Shown one piece after another: positions 37,194 through 47,762 of a stretch of DNA of 47,839 nucleotides. Source of the stretch: an uncultured Roseovarius sp. (GTDB lineage: Bacteria; Pseudomonadota; Alphaproteobacteria; Rhodobacterales; Rhodobacteraceae). Every line of letters starts with the position of its first letter. Position 1 is the first letter of the stretch. The notes below the pieces were generated by a model that saw nothing but the letters and a program-made list of their open reading frames with translations, searched no databases and was not told the origin of the DNA. The position numbers and the translations under genes were made by a program. The stretch covers positions 1 through 47,839 of the forward strand of contig CANMOU010000007.1 of the NCBI GenBank assembly GCA_947499555.1. Reading direction: 5' to 3'.

Positions 37194-37939
37194 ATCAAGC
37201 CCACCCGCCTGCGAATTCCCTCGTCCCGCAGCGAGATCTCGGTGCCTATGAACTCGTCCGCGTCTTTTGTACACATCCACATCAAGGCCCGCGCAGGCCA
37301 GTCAGCTGGGATATGGTCCGACCAATCCAGCTGACTCACCGGGTTGATGCCGCTGGTCTTGATCTCGTGCTGCATGTCAGTCGCGACCGTCCCCGGCGAA
37401 AGACCCATTGCCCGCAGACCAGATGCGCGGCCTTCTTTATCGGCACAGCGCGTCAGCATTGCGGCCCCGGCTTTGGAGGTACAGTAATGGCTCCAGCCTT
37501 CTAATGCGCTGCTGGCGGCACCGGAACTGATAGTAATGATGGTGCCGCCACCCGCCTTGGCCATGGCGGGCATCGCTGCGCGCATGCCATAGAAGATGCC
37601 TTTGAGGTTGATATCGATCACCTGGCCCCAGGCCTCTGGATCGGCGTCTGCAAGATGTGAGATCGGGTCGATCACACCGGCATTCCCGATCAGGATATCC
37701 AAGCCGCCAAAATGATCGCAGGACGCAGCGACGGCCTTTGCGACATCGTCATAGCAGCTCACATCGCATGCAACGGCCAGGGCCTGCGGTCCCAACTCGG
37801 CGGCGATTGCATCAATCGCGCCTTTGCTTCGCGCCGTGATGACAACATTCGCCCCCACTTTGGCAAAGGCACGCGCCGATGCTTCCCCGATGCCGCGGCT
37901 GGCGCCGGTGATCAGAACGGTTTTTCCATTGAAATCCAT
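37190..37939 (-). CDS. SDR-family oxidoreductase
   Basis: 249 residues. Cofactor-binding GASRGIGEASARAFA (TGxxxGIG), NAG, catalytic Ser in ISSGAASSALEGW and YCTSKAG (Tyr-x3-Lys). ATG 37939 has AAAGGG upstream and gives MDFNGKTVLITG. It is upstream of, and overlaps, the enoyl-CoA hydratase gene, suggesting joint use in acyl metabolism, though substrate is unknown. It is divergent from the DUF2125 gene over about 147 bp. Confidence 0.92.
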   Translation of the reverse strand: MDFNGKTVLITGASRGIGEASARAFAKVGANVVITARSKGAIDAIAAELGPQALAVACDVSCYDDVAKAVAASCDHFGGLDILIGNAGVIDPISHLADADPEAWGQVIDINLKGIFYGMRAAMPAMAKAGGGTIITISSGAASSALEGWSHYCTSKAGAAMLTRCADKEGRASGLRAMGLSPGTVATDMQHEIKTSGINPVSQLDWSDHIPADWPARALMWMCTKDADEFIGTEISLRDEGIRRRVGLI

Positions 37940-38086
37940 ATATTCATCCCTTTGTCTTCGAAAGAGGGTCACAACAATGTCAAAATGACACCTATTCGGT
38001 GCCCAAGACTTGCGCAACAAGCCCTTGACCATCCCCTGGCTTGCACGGAAGCTAGGGGCGAATTTTTTGAAACGGAAGGGTTCATC

Positions 38087-39625
38087 ATGACCTCATTTGG
38101 TAAGGCCACACTTCGCAGCAGTACTTCGGCGGTGGCTTTGGGATTTTTCATGACCGGAACGGCCGCATTGGCCGATGTGACGGCTCAGGACGTCTGGGCT
38201 GACTGGAAAGGGTATATGGCAGGCTCTGGATATACGATGTCTGCCGAAGAAACGCTTTCGGGTGATACGCTCTCGGTCTCCAATATTGTGATGAGCATGG
38301 AGATCCCGGAAGAGGACACAAATATCAGTGTCGAAATGGGTGAGATTACCTTTGTTGAAAAAGGGGATGGTACCGTTTCAGTCGAATTTCCGGCGTCGGT
38401 CCCCTTCAATATCGTGATAGATGGGCCGGACGCGGAAGATGTCAAAATCGCGATGGATTACACGAATACGGGTCTCATAATGACCGTTTCGGGCGATCCC
38501 AATGACATCACCTATAACTACACTGCCGCCGAAATTGCCCTGAAGTTCAAGGAAATCCTTGTTGAGGGCGAGGGCATCGATATTGGTGCACTGGATGTCT
38601 CGGTTGCCGATCTTGTCGGTACGACGACGATGAAAGTCGGGGATCTGCGGGTCGCTGACCAGAAGCTGACCAGCGGCGCCGTGACCTACAATGTGGATTT
38701 TGCTGATCCGGAGTCTGAAGATGGACGGCTCATTCTGAAAGGGTCCATGGCGGGCTTGGATGGTTCGGGCGTGAGCACGCTGCCGCTTGAGATGGATGCA
38801 GCAGAGATGAGCGCGGCCGTCGCGGCGGGTTTCGCCGTCGATGCCAACCTGTCCTATCGCGACAACGCCATGGAATTCCAGTTCACGGAAGATTCTGAAA
38901 CTGTGCAGGGCAGCACAAGCTCGGCGACCGGTGCTGTGAAAATCGCGATGAGTGACAAAGGGCTGCTCTACGATGTCTCAACCACTGGGACAAAGGTTTC
39001 AATGGTCGGCGGAGAGATTCCCCTGCCAATCGAATTTTCGTTGGAAGAGTCCGGTTTCAAATTTGGCATGCCTATTGCCAAGGGCGAGGAAGAACAGGAT
39101 TTCGCTTTCGGCATCACCATGGGCAATTTCACAATGTCGGATCTGATCTGGGGCATCTTTGATCCCTCCGGCCAGTTGCCACGTGATCCGGCAACAATTG
39201 CCATCGACCTGACCGGCAAAGCCAAGCTCTTCATGGACATCCTCAACCCAGAGGAAATGGCCAATGCAGAAAGTTCTGGTGAAATTCCGGGTGAATTGAA
39301 TTCTCTGAACGTGAACACATTGACGGTGCGCGCAGCAGGGGCCGAACTCACAGGGTCAGGTGCGTTCACCTTCGACAACAACGATCTTGAGACCTTTGAT
39401 GGGATGCCCGCGCCTGACGGTTCGGTTGACCTCAAACTCGTGGGCGCAAACGGCCTGCTCGACAAGCTTGTGGCCATGGGCTTCGTACCGGAAGATCAGG
39501 CGATGGGCGCTCGGATGATGATGGGTCTTTTTGCGGTTCCCGGCGACGGCGAGGACACGCTGAATTCCAAGATCGAAGTCAAGAGCGATGGTCAGGTCCT
39601 GGCCAATGGTCAGCGTCTGCGTTGA
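38087..39625 (+). CDS. Exported DUF2125 domain protein
   Basis: 512 residues. Signal peptide about residues 1-29 (SSTSAVALGFFMTGTAALA). The mature protein is acidic and beta-rich, with repeated segments such as YNYTAAEIALKFKEILVEGE and AELTGSGAFTFDNNDLETFDG. These are typical of DUF2125, an alphaproteobacterial family of unknown function (some members resemble AsmA-like or lipid-transfer folds, a guess). ATG 38087 with GGAAGGG is preferred; a frame extending to 37712 runs antisense through the SDR gene. Followed 102 bp later by a TldD/PmbA gene. Confidence 0.85.
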   Translation: MTSFGKATLRSSTSAVALGFFMTGTAALADVTAQDVWADWKGYMAGSGYTMSAEETLSGDTLSVSNIVMSMEIPEEDTNISVEMGEITFVEKGDGTVSVEFPASVPFNIVIDGPDAEDVKIAMDYTNTGLIMTVSGDPNDITYNYTAAEIALKFKEILVEGEGIDIGALDVSVADLVGTTTMKVGDLRVADQKLTSGAVTYNVDFADPESEDGRLILKGSMAGLDGSGVSTLPLEMDAAEMSAAVAAGFAVDANLSYRDNAMEFQFTEDSETVQGSTSSATGAVKIAMSDKGLLYDVSTTGTKVSMVGGEIPLPIEFSLEESGFKFGMPIAKGEEEQDFAFGITMGNFTMSDLIWGIFDPSGQLPRDPATIAIDLTGKAKLFMDILNPEEMANAESSGEIPGELNSLNVNTLTVRAAGAELTGSGAFTFDNNDLETFDGMPAPDGSVDLKLVGANGLLDKLVAMGFVPEDQAMGARMMMGLFAVPGDGEDTLNSKIEVKSDGQVLANGQRLR

Positions 39626-39727
39626 TCACCGCGGTCAAGACACCTAATTGACGACAACTAAGAGGCCCGCGGACTTGCAGAGCCGCCGGCCTCGGACTAC
39701 CTGTTGCGAGCCCAACAGGAGAACTGA

Positions 39728-41074
39728 ATGTCCCGCCCTTTGCCATCCCTTACCGAAGCGTTGCTGAGCGCAGCGAAAAAGGCAGGCGCGGATGCGGCGG
39801 ATGCGATGGCGCTGGAAGGCCGTTCGCTTGATATCGCTGTCCGCAAAGGGGGGCTTGAACAGGCGGAACGGGCGGAAGGCACCGATATCGGTTTGCGGGT
39901 GTTTGTGGGCCAGAGACAGGCTTGCGTCTCTGCATCGGACACAAGCGATGCGACCATAACGATGCTCGCTGACCGTGCCGTTGCGATGGCAAGGGAAGCT
40001 CCGGTTGATCCGCATGCAGGTTTGGCAGATCCGGCGCAGCTTGCGACTGACTGGGACGTCCAACAGCTTGAATTGGCCGACCCGTCTCCTGAACCGTCGC
40101 CAAATGAACTGCAGACACAGGCCTTGGAGGCGGAAGCGGCGGCTCAGGCGGTGAAAGGTATCTCGCAGGTGCAGTCCGCTTCGGGCAGTTATTTGGCACA
40201 GCGGATTCAAATTGCAGCCAGCAACGGATTTGTGGGCGGATATGAGCGGACCAGACGGTCACTCAGCTGTGGCGCGATTGCCGGCGATGGCGCGGCGATG
40301 CAGCGCGATCATGATGGTGACAGCCGGATTTTTGCAGATGACTTGCGCGCGCCACGAGACATTGGTCAAAGCGCGGGGGAACGTGCGGCGCAGATGCTCG
40401 GTGCGCGCAAGCCACCTACTGGCGCTTATCCGGTCGTCTTTGACGAGCGGATCGCGGGTTCTCTTGTCGGTCACCTGTTGGTCGCCTCCAACGGAGTATC
40501 TGTGGCGCGTGGGTCATCCTGGCTCTTGAACAAGCTTGGAGAGCGGGTTCTGCCAAAAGGCGTGTCGCTGATTGAAGATCCCTTGCGCCCGCGGGTTTCA
40601 GGCTCAAGACCCTTTGATGCAGAAGGATTGCCGACGGCGGCGCGGCATATCGTTGAGGATGGTGTGCTCAAAGGCTGGACGCTTGATCTTGCGACGGGGC
40701 GCAAACTTGGCTTTGACTCGACCGCCAACGCGCGTCGCAGCGCGGCTGCCCCGCCCAGTCCGGGCGTGGGAAATGTGGCGCTGAGCCAGGGCGATAAATC
40801 GAAAGACGACTTGCTTGCTCAAATGGGGACTGGGCTTTTGGTGACGTCGATGATCGGGTCGACGATCAATCCGAATACCGGCGACTATTCGCGCGGCGCC
40901 TCGGGCTTTTGGATCGAGAATGGCGAGATTTCCTATCCGGTCAATGAATGTACGATTGCCGGTAATCTGCTCGAGATGCTTCTTACGCTGCAACCTGCCA
41001 ATGACGCACGGATGTGGCTCAGTCGAACGGTTCCATCGCTTCTTGTCGAGGGCATGACACTTGCCGGGGACTGA
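39728..41074 (+). CDS. TldD/PmbA family metalloprotease-like protein
   Basis: 448 residues. PmbA-type protein: KKAGADAADAMALEGRSLDIAVRKG, GLRVFVGQRQACVSASDTSD and the C-terminal SMIGSTINPNTGDYSRGASGFWIENGEISYPVNECTIAGNLLEM. In E. coli TldD and PmbA form a heterodimeric protease that matures microcin B17 and degrades CcdA. PmbA supplies no zinc ligand, so a TldD partner elsewhere is expected. AGGAG lies upstream of ATG 39728. It overlaps the next gene by 14 bp. Confidence 0.93.
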   Translation: MSRPLPSLTEALLSAAKKAGADAADAMALEGRSLDIAVRKGGLEQAERAEGTDIGLRVFVGQRQACVSASDTSDATITMLADRAVAMAREAPVDPHAGLADPAQLATDWDVQQLELADPSPEPSPNELQTQALEAEAAAQAVKGISQVQSASGSYLAQRIQIAASNGFVGGYERTRRSLSCGAIAGDGAAMQRDHDGDSRIFADDLRAPRDIGQSAGERAAQMLGARKPPTGAYPVVFDERIAGSLVGHLLVASNGVSVARGSSWLLNKLGERVLPKGVSLIEDPLRPRVSGSRPFDAEGLPTAARHIVEDGVLKGWTLDLATGRKLGFDSTANARRSAAAPPSPGVGNVALSQGDKSKDDLLAQMGTGLLVTSMIGSTINPNTGDYSRGASGFWIENGEISYPVNECTIAGNLLEMLLTLQPANDARMWLSRTVPSLLVEGMTLAGD

Positions 41075-41852
41075 TCTGGAATTGCTGGTTAAGGCCGCCC
41101 ACGCCGCTGGCGATGTTGCGCGGCAGTTTTCCGGGCCATCCGCCAAGGTTTGGGAGAAACCGGGCGGTGCCGGGCCGGTGACTGAGGCCGATCTGGCGGT
41201 CAACCGTGTCTTGGAAGATACTTTGCGGTCGGCGCGGCCAGATTATGGCTGGCTTTCAGAGGAATCCGAGGACGGCGGCGCGCGGCTTGATCGGGACCGT
41301 GTTTTCATTGTTGACCCAATCGATGGCACACGAAGTTTTATGGAAGGATCGCAGATCTGGGCGCATTCCCTTTCCGTGGTAGAGCGGGGCAAAGTTATCG
41401 CCGGGGTGATCTATCTTCCCATGCGAGACAAGCTTTATGCAGCTGCGCTCGAGGGCGGTGCTACGCTGAACGGCACGCCGCTTCGAGTTGGCGCTAGGAT
41501 TGAGCCGGATGGCGCGACGATGTTGGCCGCCAAACCAAACTTCAAAGGTGAGTTCTGGCGACGTGGTGAGCATCCGGGGTTGGTGCGAAACTTCAGGCCG
41601 TCTCTGGCCTACCGGATGGCGCTTGTGGCAGAAGGCCGTTTCGACGCGATGATGACGCTGCGCAGCGCCTGGGAATGGGATATCGCCGCCGGGGCGCTCA
41701 TCCTGCAAGAGGCCGGGGCGGCTGTGTCAGACCAAAGCGGGGCAGGTCTGGTCTTCAACAACCCCGAACCCAAGGTGCCCGGCGTTTTGGCGGCCAATCC
41801 TCAATTGCATGAGACGTTAACCCGGTCCTTGGTCGAAGGAGCAGTGATCTAA
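41061..41852 (+). CDS. Inositol monophosphatase family protein (CysQ-like)
   Basis: 263 residues. Metal-binding motifs are in place: WLSEES (Glu), DPIDGTRSFMEG (Asp-x-x-Asp-Gly-Thr) and WEWDIAAGALILQEAGA. The family hydrolyses inositol phosphate, 3'-phosphoadenosine 5'-phosphate or sugar phosphates; CysQ is one option. The start is TTG 41061, with GAGGG 8 bases upstream; no ATG exists near the N-terminus. It overlaps the pmbA-type gene by 14 bp, indicating translational coupling. Confidence 0.88.
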   Translation: MPGTDLELLVKAAHAAGDVARQFSGPSAKVWEKPGGAGPVTEADLAVNRVLEDTLRSARPDYGWLSEESEDGGARLDRDRVFIVDPIDGTRSFMEGSQIWAHSLSVVERGKVIAGVIYLPMRDKLYAAALEGGATLNGTPLRVGARIEPDGATMLAAKPNFKGEFWRRGEHPGLVRNFRPSLAYRMALVAEGRFDAMMTLRSAWEWDIAAGALILQEAGAAVSDQSGAGLVFNNPEPKVPGVLAANPQLHETLTRSLVEGAVI

Positions 41853-41950
41853 GCATCTTCCGCACAATCCGCTGGAGTTTTCTGAATAAGTCTGCAGCCA
41901 GCAAGCCGGTGCAGCTTGTGTCGGGCGTTGCCGCGGTCTAGAGCCGGATT

Positions 41951-42853
41951 ATGACACGATCTGATAACCTGACTGGCGCTCTTTTGATGATGGCCTCGAT
42001 GGCGTCGTTCACCTTCAATGATGCGGCGGTGAAGGCGTTGGCGGGCGAAGTGCCGCTGTTTCAGGTGCTTGTGCTGCGCGGTGTGCTTACGACGACCCTG
42101 ATCTTCGTAATGGCCTGGCGGATGGGAGCGTTACGCGCGCGACTGCCGCGACGAGATTGGGTCTTGGTGGCTGTGCGAACCTTGGCGGAAGTGGGTGCCG
42201 TCTATTTCTTCCTCACAGCGCTTTTCAACATGCCGATTGCCAATGTCACAGCCATCCTTCAGGCCTTGCCGCTGACTATCACGTTGGCGGCGGCGCTGTT
42301 CCTGAGTGAGCCGGTGGGTTGGCGGCGAATGCTGGCTATTCTTGTGGGGTTCTGCGGGGTCATGCTGATCGTTCGACCGGGCACAGAGGATTTTAATTTC
42401 TACGCCATCTACACGCTTGTGGCGGTGGGGTGTGTGACCGTGCGCGATTTGACAACGCGGCGTCTGTCTCGCGAAACGCCGTCGATCTTTGTGACGCTCA
42501 TCACGTCGGCGGCGGTGATGGTGATTTTCGGCACGCTCAGCCTTGGGATCGAATGGGTTTCCCTTGAAGGGCGGCAAGCCGGTTTAATCGGGCTTGCGGG
42601 TGTCTTGGTGATCGGGGGCTATCTCTTTTCGATCATGACCATGCGCGTGGGCGAGATTAGCTTTATCGCCCCTTTCCGCTACACCAGTCTTTTATGGGCG
42701 CTCTTGCTGGGTTGGATCGTTTTTGGTGAATGGCCAGAAGCCCTGACGCTGCTGGGCGCTGCGATTGTGGTCGGCAGTGGGCTCTTTACGCTTTACCGCG
42801 AAGTGCAGTCGGGGCGCCGAAGGCCGCTTGCACAGCCGCCTCGTCGACATTGA
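41951..42853 (+). CDS. DMT-superfamily (EamA) transporter
   Basis: 300 residues, ten predicted membrane helices in two EamA repeats. The first repeat has SFTFNDAAVKALAGEVPLFQ, VLVLRGVLTT, ALFNMPIANVTAILQALPLT and VGFCGVMLIVRPG. The second has AVGCVTVRDLTTRRLSRETP and RVGEISFIAPFRYTSLLWALLLGWIVFGEWP. Substrate unknown (amino acids, nucleotides or metabolites are typical). Its end overlaps the convergent rhamnosyltransferase-like gene by 68 bp. Confidence 0.92.
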   Translation: MTRSDNLTGALLMMASMASFTFNDAAVKALAGEVPLFQVLVLRGVLTTTLIFVMAWRMGALRARLPRRDWVLVAVRTLAEVGAVYFFLTALFNMPIANVTAILQALPLTITLAAALFLSEPVGWRRMLAILVGFCGVMLIVRPGTEDFNFYAIYTLVAVGCVTVRDLTTRRLSRETPSIFVTLITSAAVMVIFGTLSLGIEWVSLEGRQAGLIGLAGVLVIGGYLFSIMTMRVGEISFIAPFRYTSLLWALLLGWIVFGEWPEALTLLGAAIVVGSGLFTLYREVQSGRRRPLAQPPRRH

Positions 42854-43610
42854 AGCGCGCCTTGAAAAAGGTGCGGTCGGTATCCGTCAGAGGTTTGAGG
42901 CCCGTATCCTTGCCGCGCGCGCGGCTGTCATTGTCGTCATGAACTGCCCGCAGATACATCGGCGTGGTCGGATCGATGATGGTGGGCATGGTATGGTGCA
43001 GCTTGTGATGCGCAAAGTTCATCACGGTCTGCATGTCACCTGGCCGGAAGAGAACGGCCAGACCGCATGCCAGGAATTGCCCTTGGATCTCTTGCGCGAG
43101 AATTCCGTCCGGGGTGAGTTTGACCGAATAGCCGCGTGAGAATTCAATGACGAGGTTCTGCCACTCGCTTCGCAGTTTCCAGGCAAGCCTTGCGGTGCGC
43201 CGGATGCTGCGAACGAAATTGGCACCCACCGCATCATCATCATCAAGACGGAATTGCAGGCTTTCCAACTCATCATTGCCGAGTTCTCTGAGGATCACGT
43301 CCTGCATGGCGGTACGGTGTTTGGCCGGAGGTGCGGTGACGACCTTGATCTCGGGCACTGGTGCGCAGATGTCATTGAGCCTTTCCCAGTAGGGTTTGGG
43401 CATTCGCTCACCGGTGACGACCAGAAAAGTGAAACGCTTATCCTTTTGCGCTGCAATAGACGGTAGTGTGAGTGTCTCGAAATGGCGAAACCGCAGCGCC
43501 ATGCGCTCAGGCGCAAACAGGTAAGCTTCACGCTCTTCCACACTGTCGTGCATGCGCTTGAAGCCGCCAATGGCGGGGTAGGAAAACCGGCAAAGTCCGA
43601 TAACGCGCAT
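42786..43610 (-). CDS. Putative rhamnosyltransferase (PF11316-like)
   Basis: 274 residues. GT-A-like: RVIGLCRFSYPAIGGFKRMH at the start and SLQFRLDDDDAVGANFVRSI with a DxD-type acidic cluster at about residues 120-124. Later YSVKLTPDGILAQEIQGQFL and THMPTIIDPTTPMYLRAVHD-like sequence fits the rhamnosyltransferase family common in Rhodobacteraceae. Acceptor unknown. ATG 43610 is chosen from the start of the conserved sequence; there is no strong ribosome site. It is convergent with the DMT gene (68-bp overlap). Confidence 0.82.
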   Translation of the reverse strand: MRVIGLCRFSYPAIGGFKRMHDSVEEREAYLFAPERMALRFRHFETLTLPSIAAQKDKRFTFLVVTGERMPKPYWERLNDICAPVPEIKVVTAPPAKHRTAMQDVILRELGNDELESLQFRLDDDDAVGANFVRSIRRTARLAWKLRSEWQNLVIEFSRGYSVKLTPDGILAQEIQGQFLACGLAVLFRPGDMQTVMNFAHHKLHHTMPTIIDPTTPMYLRAVHDDNDSRARGKDTGLKPLTDTDRTFFKARFNVDEAAVQAAFGAPTALRGKA

Positions 43611-43732
43611 ATAGGTGCCGCTTGCGGTGCGTTTCAATTGTGCAAAGGTTGCAAATGCTGCTCCGGTGAGCAAGGTCAAACGGTGGCACTCTGGAAAATC
43701 GGAAACGCCTGTGTCGCAACCGCCCACGGCTG

Positions 43733-43761
43733 TTGACAGGCGCTTCGACTCCCCCTATACG
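43733..43761 (+). promoter_or_regulatory. Strong sigma-70-type promoter of the str operon
   Basis: Perfect TTGACA (43733-43738), 17-bp spacer, TATACG (43756-43761). A start near 43768 gives a leader of about 225 nt before rpsL. The 382-bp gap 43611-43992 otherwise holds no gene that I can support. Confidence 0.8.
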
Positions 43762-43992
43762 CCGCTCATCTCGGTGCCGGGGGCAACTTCGAAATCCGAA
43801 ATCAAAATTTAAGTGGACAAGATCCGGGCCGTTTGAGCGCCTTGATCCTCTGGGAGCCCACCGCGTCGTTTGCCTCGGAATGGAAACGATTGCGGCCTTT
43901 TCGCTTTGCGGACGCGTGAAGCGCTTTGAGATGAAACCGCACGAGGTCGTTCTTGTGCAGACACATGTGTTGAGAGACGGGAAAGAGACCCT

Positions 43993-44364
43993 ATGCCAAC
44001 GATCCAACAGCTGATCCGCAAGCCGCGGCAGCCGAAAGTCCGATCCACCAAGTCGCTGCACCTCCAGGGGTGCCCGCAAAAACGTGGCGTGTGCACACGC
44101 GTCTACACCACCACACCGAAAAAGCCGAACTCGGCGATGCGGAAAGTGGCCAAGGTGCGCCTGACCAACGGGTTCGAGGTGATCAGCTATATCCCCGGTG
44201 AAAGCCACAATCTGCAGGAACACTCGGTGGTTCTGATCCGTGGCGGTCGTGTGAAGGACCTTCCCGGTGTTCGGTATCACATTCTTCGCGGCGTTCTGGA
44301 TACCCAAGGCGTCAAAGACCGTAAGCAGCGTCGTTCAAAATACGGCGCGAAGCGCCCTAAGTAA
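43993..44364 (+). CDS. rpsL: 30S ribosomal protein S12
   Basis: 123 residues, normal length. S12 monitors decoding accuracy at the A site. Intact landmarks: [20 protein letters not shown] (Lys43 region) and [14 protein letters not shown] (Lys88 region); both streptomycin-resistance lysines look wild type. It starts [20 protein letters not shown]. rpsG follows after 12 bp in the str operon. Confidence 0.98.
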   Translation: MPTIQQLIRKPRQPKVRSTKSLHLQGCPQKRGVCTRVYTTTPKKPNSAMRKVAKVRLTNGFEVISYIPGESHNLQEHSVVLIRGGRVKDLPGVRYHILRGVLDTQGVKDRKQRRSKYGAKRPK

Positions 44365-44847
<483 letters not shown>

Positions 44848-44869
44848 AACTCTTTAGAGGCAAAGCATC

Positions 44870-46987
44870 ATGGCACGCGATTATCCGCTCGACCGCTACC
44901 GCAACTTTGGCATCATGGCCCATATCGATGCAGGCAAGACGACCTGCAGCGAACGGATCCTGTATTACACTGGCAAATCCCACAATATTGGTGAGGTGCA
45001 CGACGGTGCGGCCACCATGGACTGGATGGAGCAGGAGCAGGAACGCGGCATCACCATCACATCTGCCGCGACGACCACATTCTGGGAACGCACTGAAGAC
45101 GGTCAGACCGCTGATACGCCGAAGCACCGCCTGAATATCATCGACACGCCCGGCCACGTGGATTTCACCATCGAAGTCGAGCGGTCTTTGGCGGTTCTCG
45201 ACGGTGCTGTCTGTGTTCTTGACGCGAATGCGGGTGTTGAGCCGCAAACCGAGACGGTCTGGCGTCAGGCCGACCGCTACAAAGTTCCGCGGATGGTGTT
45301 TGTCAATAAGATGGACAAGATCGGTGCCGATTTCTTCAATTGTGTGAAGATGATCGAGGACCGCACGGGCGCGCGTCCGGTGCCGGTCGGTATTCCGATC
45401 GGATCGGAAAGCGACCTGGAAGGTCTAATTGATCTGGTGACCATGGAAGAATGGCTGTGGCAGGGCGAAGACCTCGGCGCAAGCTGGGTCAAGGCCCCAA
45501 TCCGTGATAGCCTTGCTGGTTTGGCCGCCGAATGGCGCGAGAAGATGATCGAAGCCGCCGTCGAGCAAGATGACGACGCGATGGAAGCCTATCTTGAAGG
45601 CAATGAACCTGATGTGCCGACCCTGCGCAAACTGCTGCGCAAGGGCACGCTGGCGCTGGACTTTGTTCCGGTACTGGGCGGCTCCGCGTTTAAGAACAAA
45701 GGTGTTCAGCCTCTTCTCAACGCTGTGATCGACTATCTGCCGAGCCCGCTGGATGTGGTTGATTACATGGGCTTCAAACCAGGCGATGAGAACGAAGAAC
45801 GCAACATCGCACGGCGTGCAGATGACAACATGGCATTTTCGGGCCTCGCGTTCAAAATCATGAACGACCCCTTCGTGGGCTCGCTGACCTTCACGCGTAT
45901 CTATTCGGGTACGATGAAGAAGGGCGACACGATGCTGAACTCGACCAAGGGCAAAAAAGAGCGCGTTGGTCGGATGATGATGATGCACTCGAACAACCGC
46001 GAGGAAATCGAGGAAGCCTTTGCAGGCGACATCATCGCGTTGGCAGGTCTGAAAGACACGACCACGGGTGACACGCTGTGTGATGAGAAGGATCCGGTGG
46101 TTCTTGAAACCATGACCTTCCCTGATCCTGTGATCGAGATCGCGGTTGAGCCGAAAACCAAAGGCGATCAGGAGAAGATGTCTCAAGGTCTGGCCCGTCT
46201 GGCGGCAGAAGACCCCTCCTTCCGTGTGGAGACCGACCTTGAGAGCGGTCAGACCATCATGAAAGGCATGGGCGAATTGCACCTCGACATTCTGGTGGAT
46301 CGTCTGAAGCGTGAATTCAAGGTCGAAGCCAATATCGGCGCGCCGCAGGTGGCCTATCGCGAGACCATTTCGCACGAGGTGGAACACACCTACACCCACA
46401 AGAAACAGTCGGGTGGCTCGGGTCAGTTCGCCGAGGTGAAAATGATCATCACTCCAACCGAGCCGGGCGAAGGCTACTCCTTCGAGAGCCGCATTGTGGG
46501 TGGTTCCGTTCCCAAGGAATACATCCCCGGTGTTGAAAAAGGCATTGAGTCTGTCATGGACAGCGGCCCGCTCGCTGGCTTCCCGGTGATCGATTTCAAA
46601 GTGGCGCTGATCGACGGTAAGTTCCACGACGTGGACTCGTCCGTGATGGCCTTTGAGATCGCCGCACGGATGGGCATGCGCGAAGGTCTGAAAAAGGCCG
46701 GTGCGAAACTGCTTGAGCCGATCATGAAAGTCGAGGTGATCACGCCGGAAGAATACACTGGCGGCATCATTGGTGACCTGACATCCCGCCGTGGCCAGGT
46801 GTCCGGACAAGAGCCGCGCGGCAACGCGATTGCGATCAACGCAAACGTGCCGCTCGCGAATATGTTCGGCTATATCAACACGCTGCGTTCGATGTCTTCG
46901 GGCCGCGCCCAGTTCACCATGCAGTTCTCGCACTACGAACCGGTGCCGTCGAACATCTCGGAAGAGATTCAGGCGAAGTACGCGTAA
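44870..46987 (+). CDS. fusA: Elongation factor G
   Basis: 705 residues, full length. GTPase motifs: G1 AHIDAGKTT (residues 17-25), switch [16 protein letters not shown]4 [10 protein letters not shown]. Domain IV has [11 protein letters not shown] and [21 protein letters not shown]-terminal [21 protein letters not shown]. It drives ribosome translocation and recycling. Fusidic-acid region residues look unremarkable. The next gene, a lipoprotein, starts 12 bp later, between fusA and tuf. Confidence 0.98.
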   Translation: MARDYPLDRYRNFGIMAHIDAGKTTCSERILYYTGKSHNIGEVHDGAATMDWMEQEQERGITITSAATTTFWERTEDGQTADTPKHRLNIIDTPGHVDFTIEVERSLAVLDGAVCVLDANAGVEPQTETVWRQADRYKVPRMVFVNKMDKIGADFFNCVKMIEDRTGARPVPVGIPIGSESDLEGLIDLVTMEEWLWQGEDLGASWVKAPIRDSLAGLAAEWREKMIEAAVEQDDDAMEAYLEGNEPDVPTLRKLLRKGTLALDFVPVLGGSAFKNKGVQPLLNAVIDYLPSPLDVVDYMGFKPGDENEERNIARRADDNMAFSGLAFKIMNDPFVGSLTFTRIYSGTMKKGDTMLNSTKGKKERVGRMMMMHSNNREEIEEAFAGDIIALAGLKDTTTGDTLCDEKDPVVLETMTFPDPVIEIAVEPKTKGDQEKMSQGLARLAAEDPSFRVETDLESGQTIMKGMGELHLDILVDRLKREFKVEANIGAPQVAYRETISHEVEHTYTHKKQSGGSGQFAEVKMIITPTEPGEGYSFESRIVGGSVPKEYIPGVEKGIESVMDSGPLAGFPVIDFKVALIDGKFHDVDSSVMAFEIAARMGMREGLKKAGAKLLEPIMKVEVITPEEYTGGIIGDLTSRRGQVSGQEPRGNAIAINANVPLANMFGYINTLRSMSSGRAQFTMQFSHYEPVPSNISEEIQAKYA

Positions 46988-46999
46988 GAGGACGAATAG

Positions 47000-47695
47000 G
47001 TGCTGTTGATACGTCGCATATTCTTGTTGTGTTTCGCTGTGTTCGGACTGGCCGCTTGTGCCGGCCCGGCGCCGACAACGTCTGCATTGGATCCAGCGTC
47101 GCGCGACAATATTGTGATCGCCGATGTGGCCGTCGATGTGACCAAGATGGGTGCGCAGACACAAGGCCGACCAGTGCCAAGCTCATCGGTCAAGTCATTG
47201 TTGGAACGCGAAGCGACAAGTCAGCTGCGTGGGCAAGGCAAAGGCAATCGCAAAGTGCGCGCCGTCTTGGCGATTGATGATGTGAACATCATCACGGCTG
47301 GCCAATCCATTTTGGTGGGTGGTGAAAGCACGATGTCAGGCACAGTCTCGTTGGTTGACCCGCGTTCGGGTCAAGCACTTCTTGCGCCAACCAAAGTGAC
47401 GTCTGGTGGCGGTGGTTGGGTGGCAGGTGGCTTGATTGCCGCGGCAACACGGGATGACGCTGCGACTGAGTTGCGTCAGATGTCGAACGAGTTTGTGGCG
47501 CGCGCGCGGATACTGACTGTCGGCGATCCTTTGACCGTTTCAAGTACCACAGTTGCGAATGCTCAACCGACTGAACAGGAAGTGTCTTCCAGCCAAGATG
47601 CCGCACTTTCAGAAGCTGAGCGAGAGAAACGCGAAGCGGAGTTGAAATGTCGCCAATCCATTTCGATCAACTGCAAGAAGAAACTGAGTAACTAG
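47000..47695 (+). CDS. Lipoprotein of unknown function between fusA and tuf
   Basis: 231 residues. Type II signal peptide with lipobox LAAC (Cys20) after FLLCFAVFG. The mature part is about 210 residues: a conserved middle (KVRAVLAIDDVNIITAGQSI, STMSGTVSLVDPRSGQALLA) and a charged C-terminal tail EAEREKREAELKCRQ with two cysteines. I do not recognise the family. Start GTG 47000 with GAGG 8 bases upstream. It separates fusA from tuf, which are normally adjacent, and may be co-transcribed with the str operon. Confidence 0.75.
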   Translation: MLLIRRIFLLCFAVFGLAACAGPAPTTSALDPASRDNIVIADVAVDVTKMGAQTQGRPVPSSSVKSLLEREATSQLRGQGKGNRKVRAVLAIDDVNIITAGQSILVGGESTMSGTVSLVDPRSGQALLAPTKVTSGGGGWVAGGLIAAATRDDAATELRQMSNEFVARARILTVGDPLTVSSTTVANAQPTEQEVSSSQDAALSEAEREKREAELKCRQSISINCKKKLSN

Positions 47696-47762
47696 ATAGT
47701 CGCCGACACGGCGGGCGAACTGAAACAAGAGATACAGAAATACCAAAGAAAGGGAACTTCCC

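Noticed and set aside
37712-38086. N-terminal extension of the DUF2125 gene
   Set aside because: It runs antisense through the SDR gene; the ATG at 38087 has a ribosome site and a signal peptide follows.
45425-47164. 579-codon open frame antisense to fusA
   Set aside because: Shadow of EF-G; low complexity His/Arg-rich sequence typical of reversed coding DNA.
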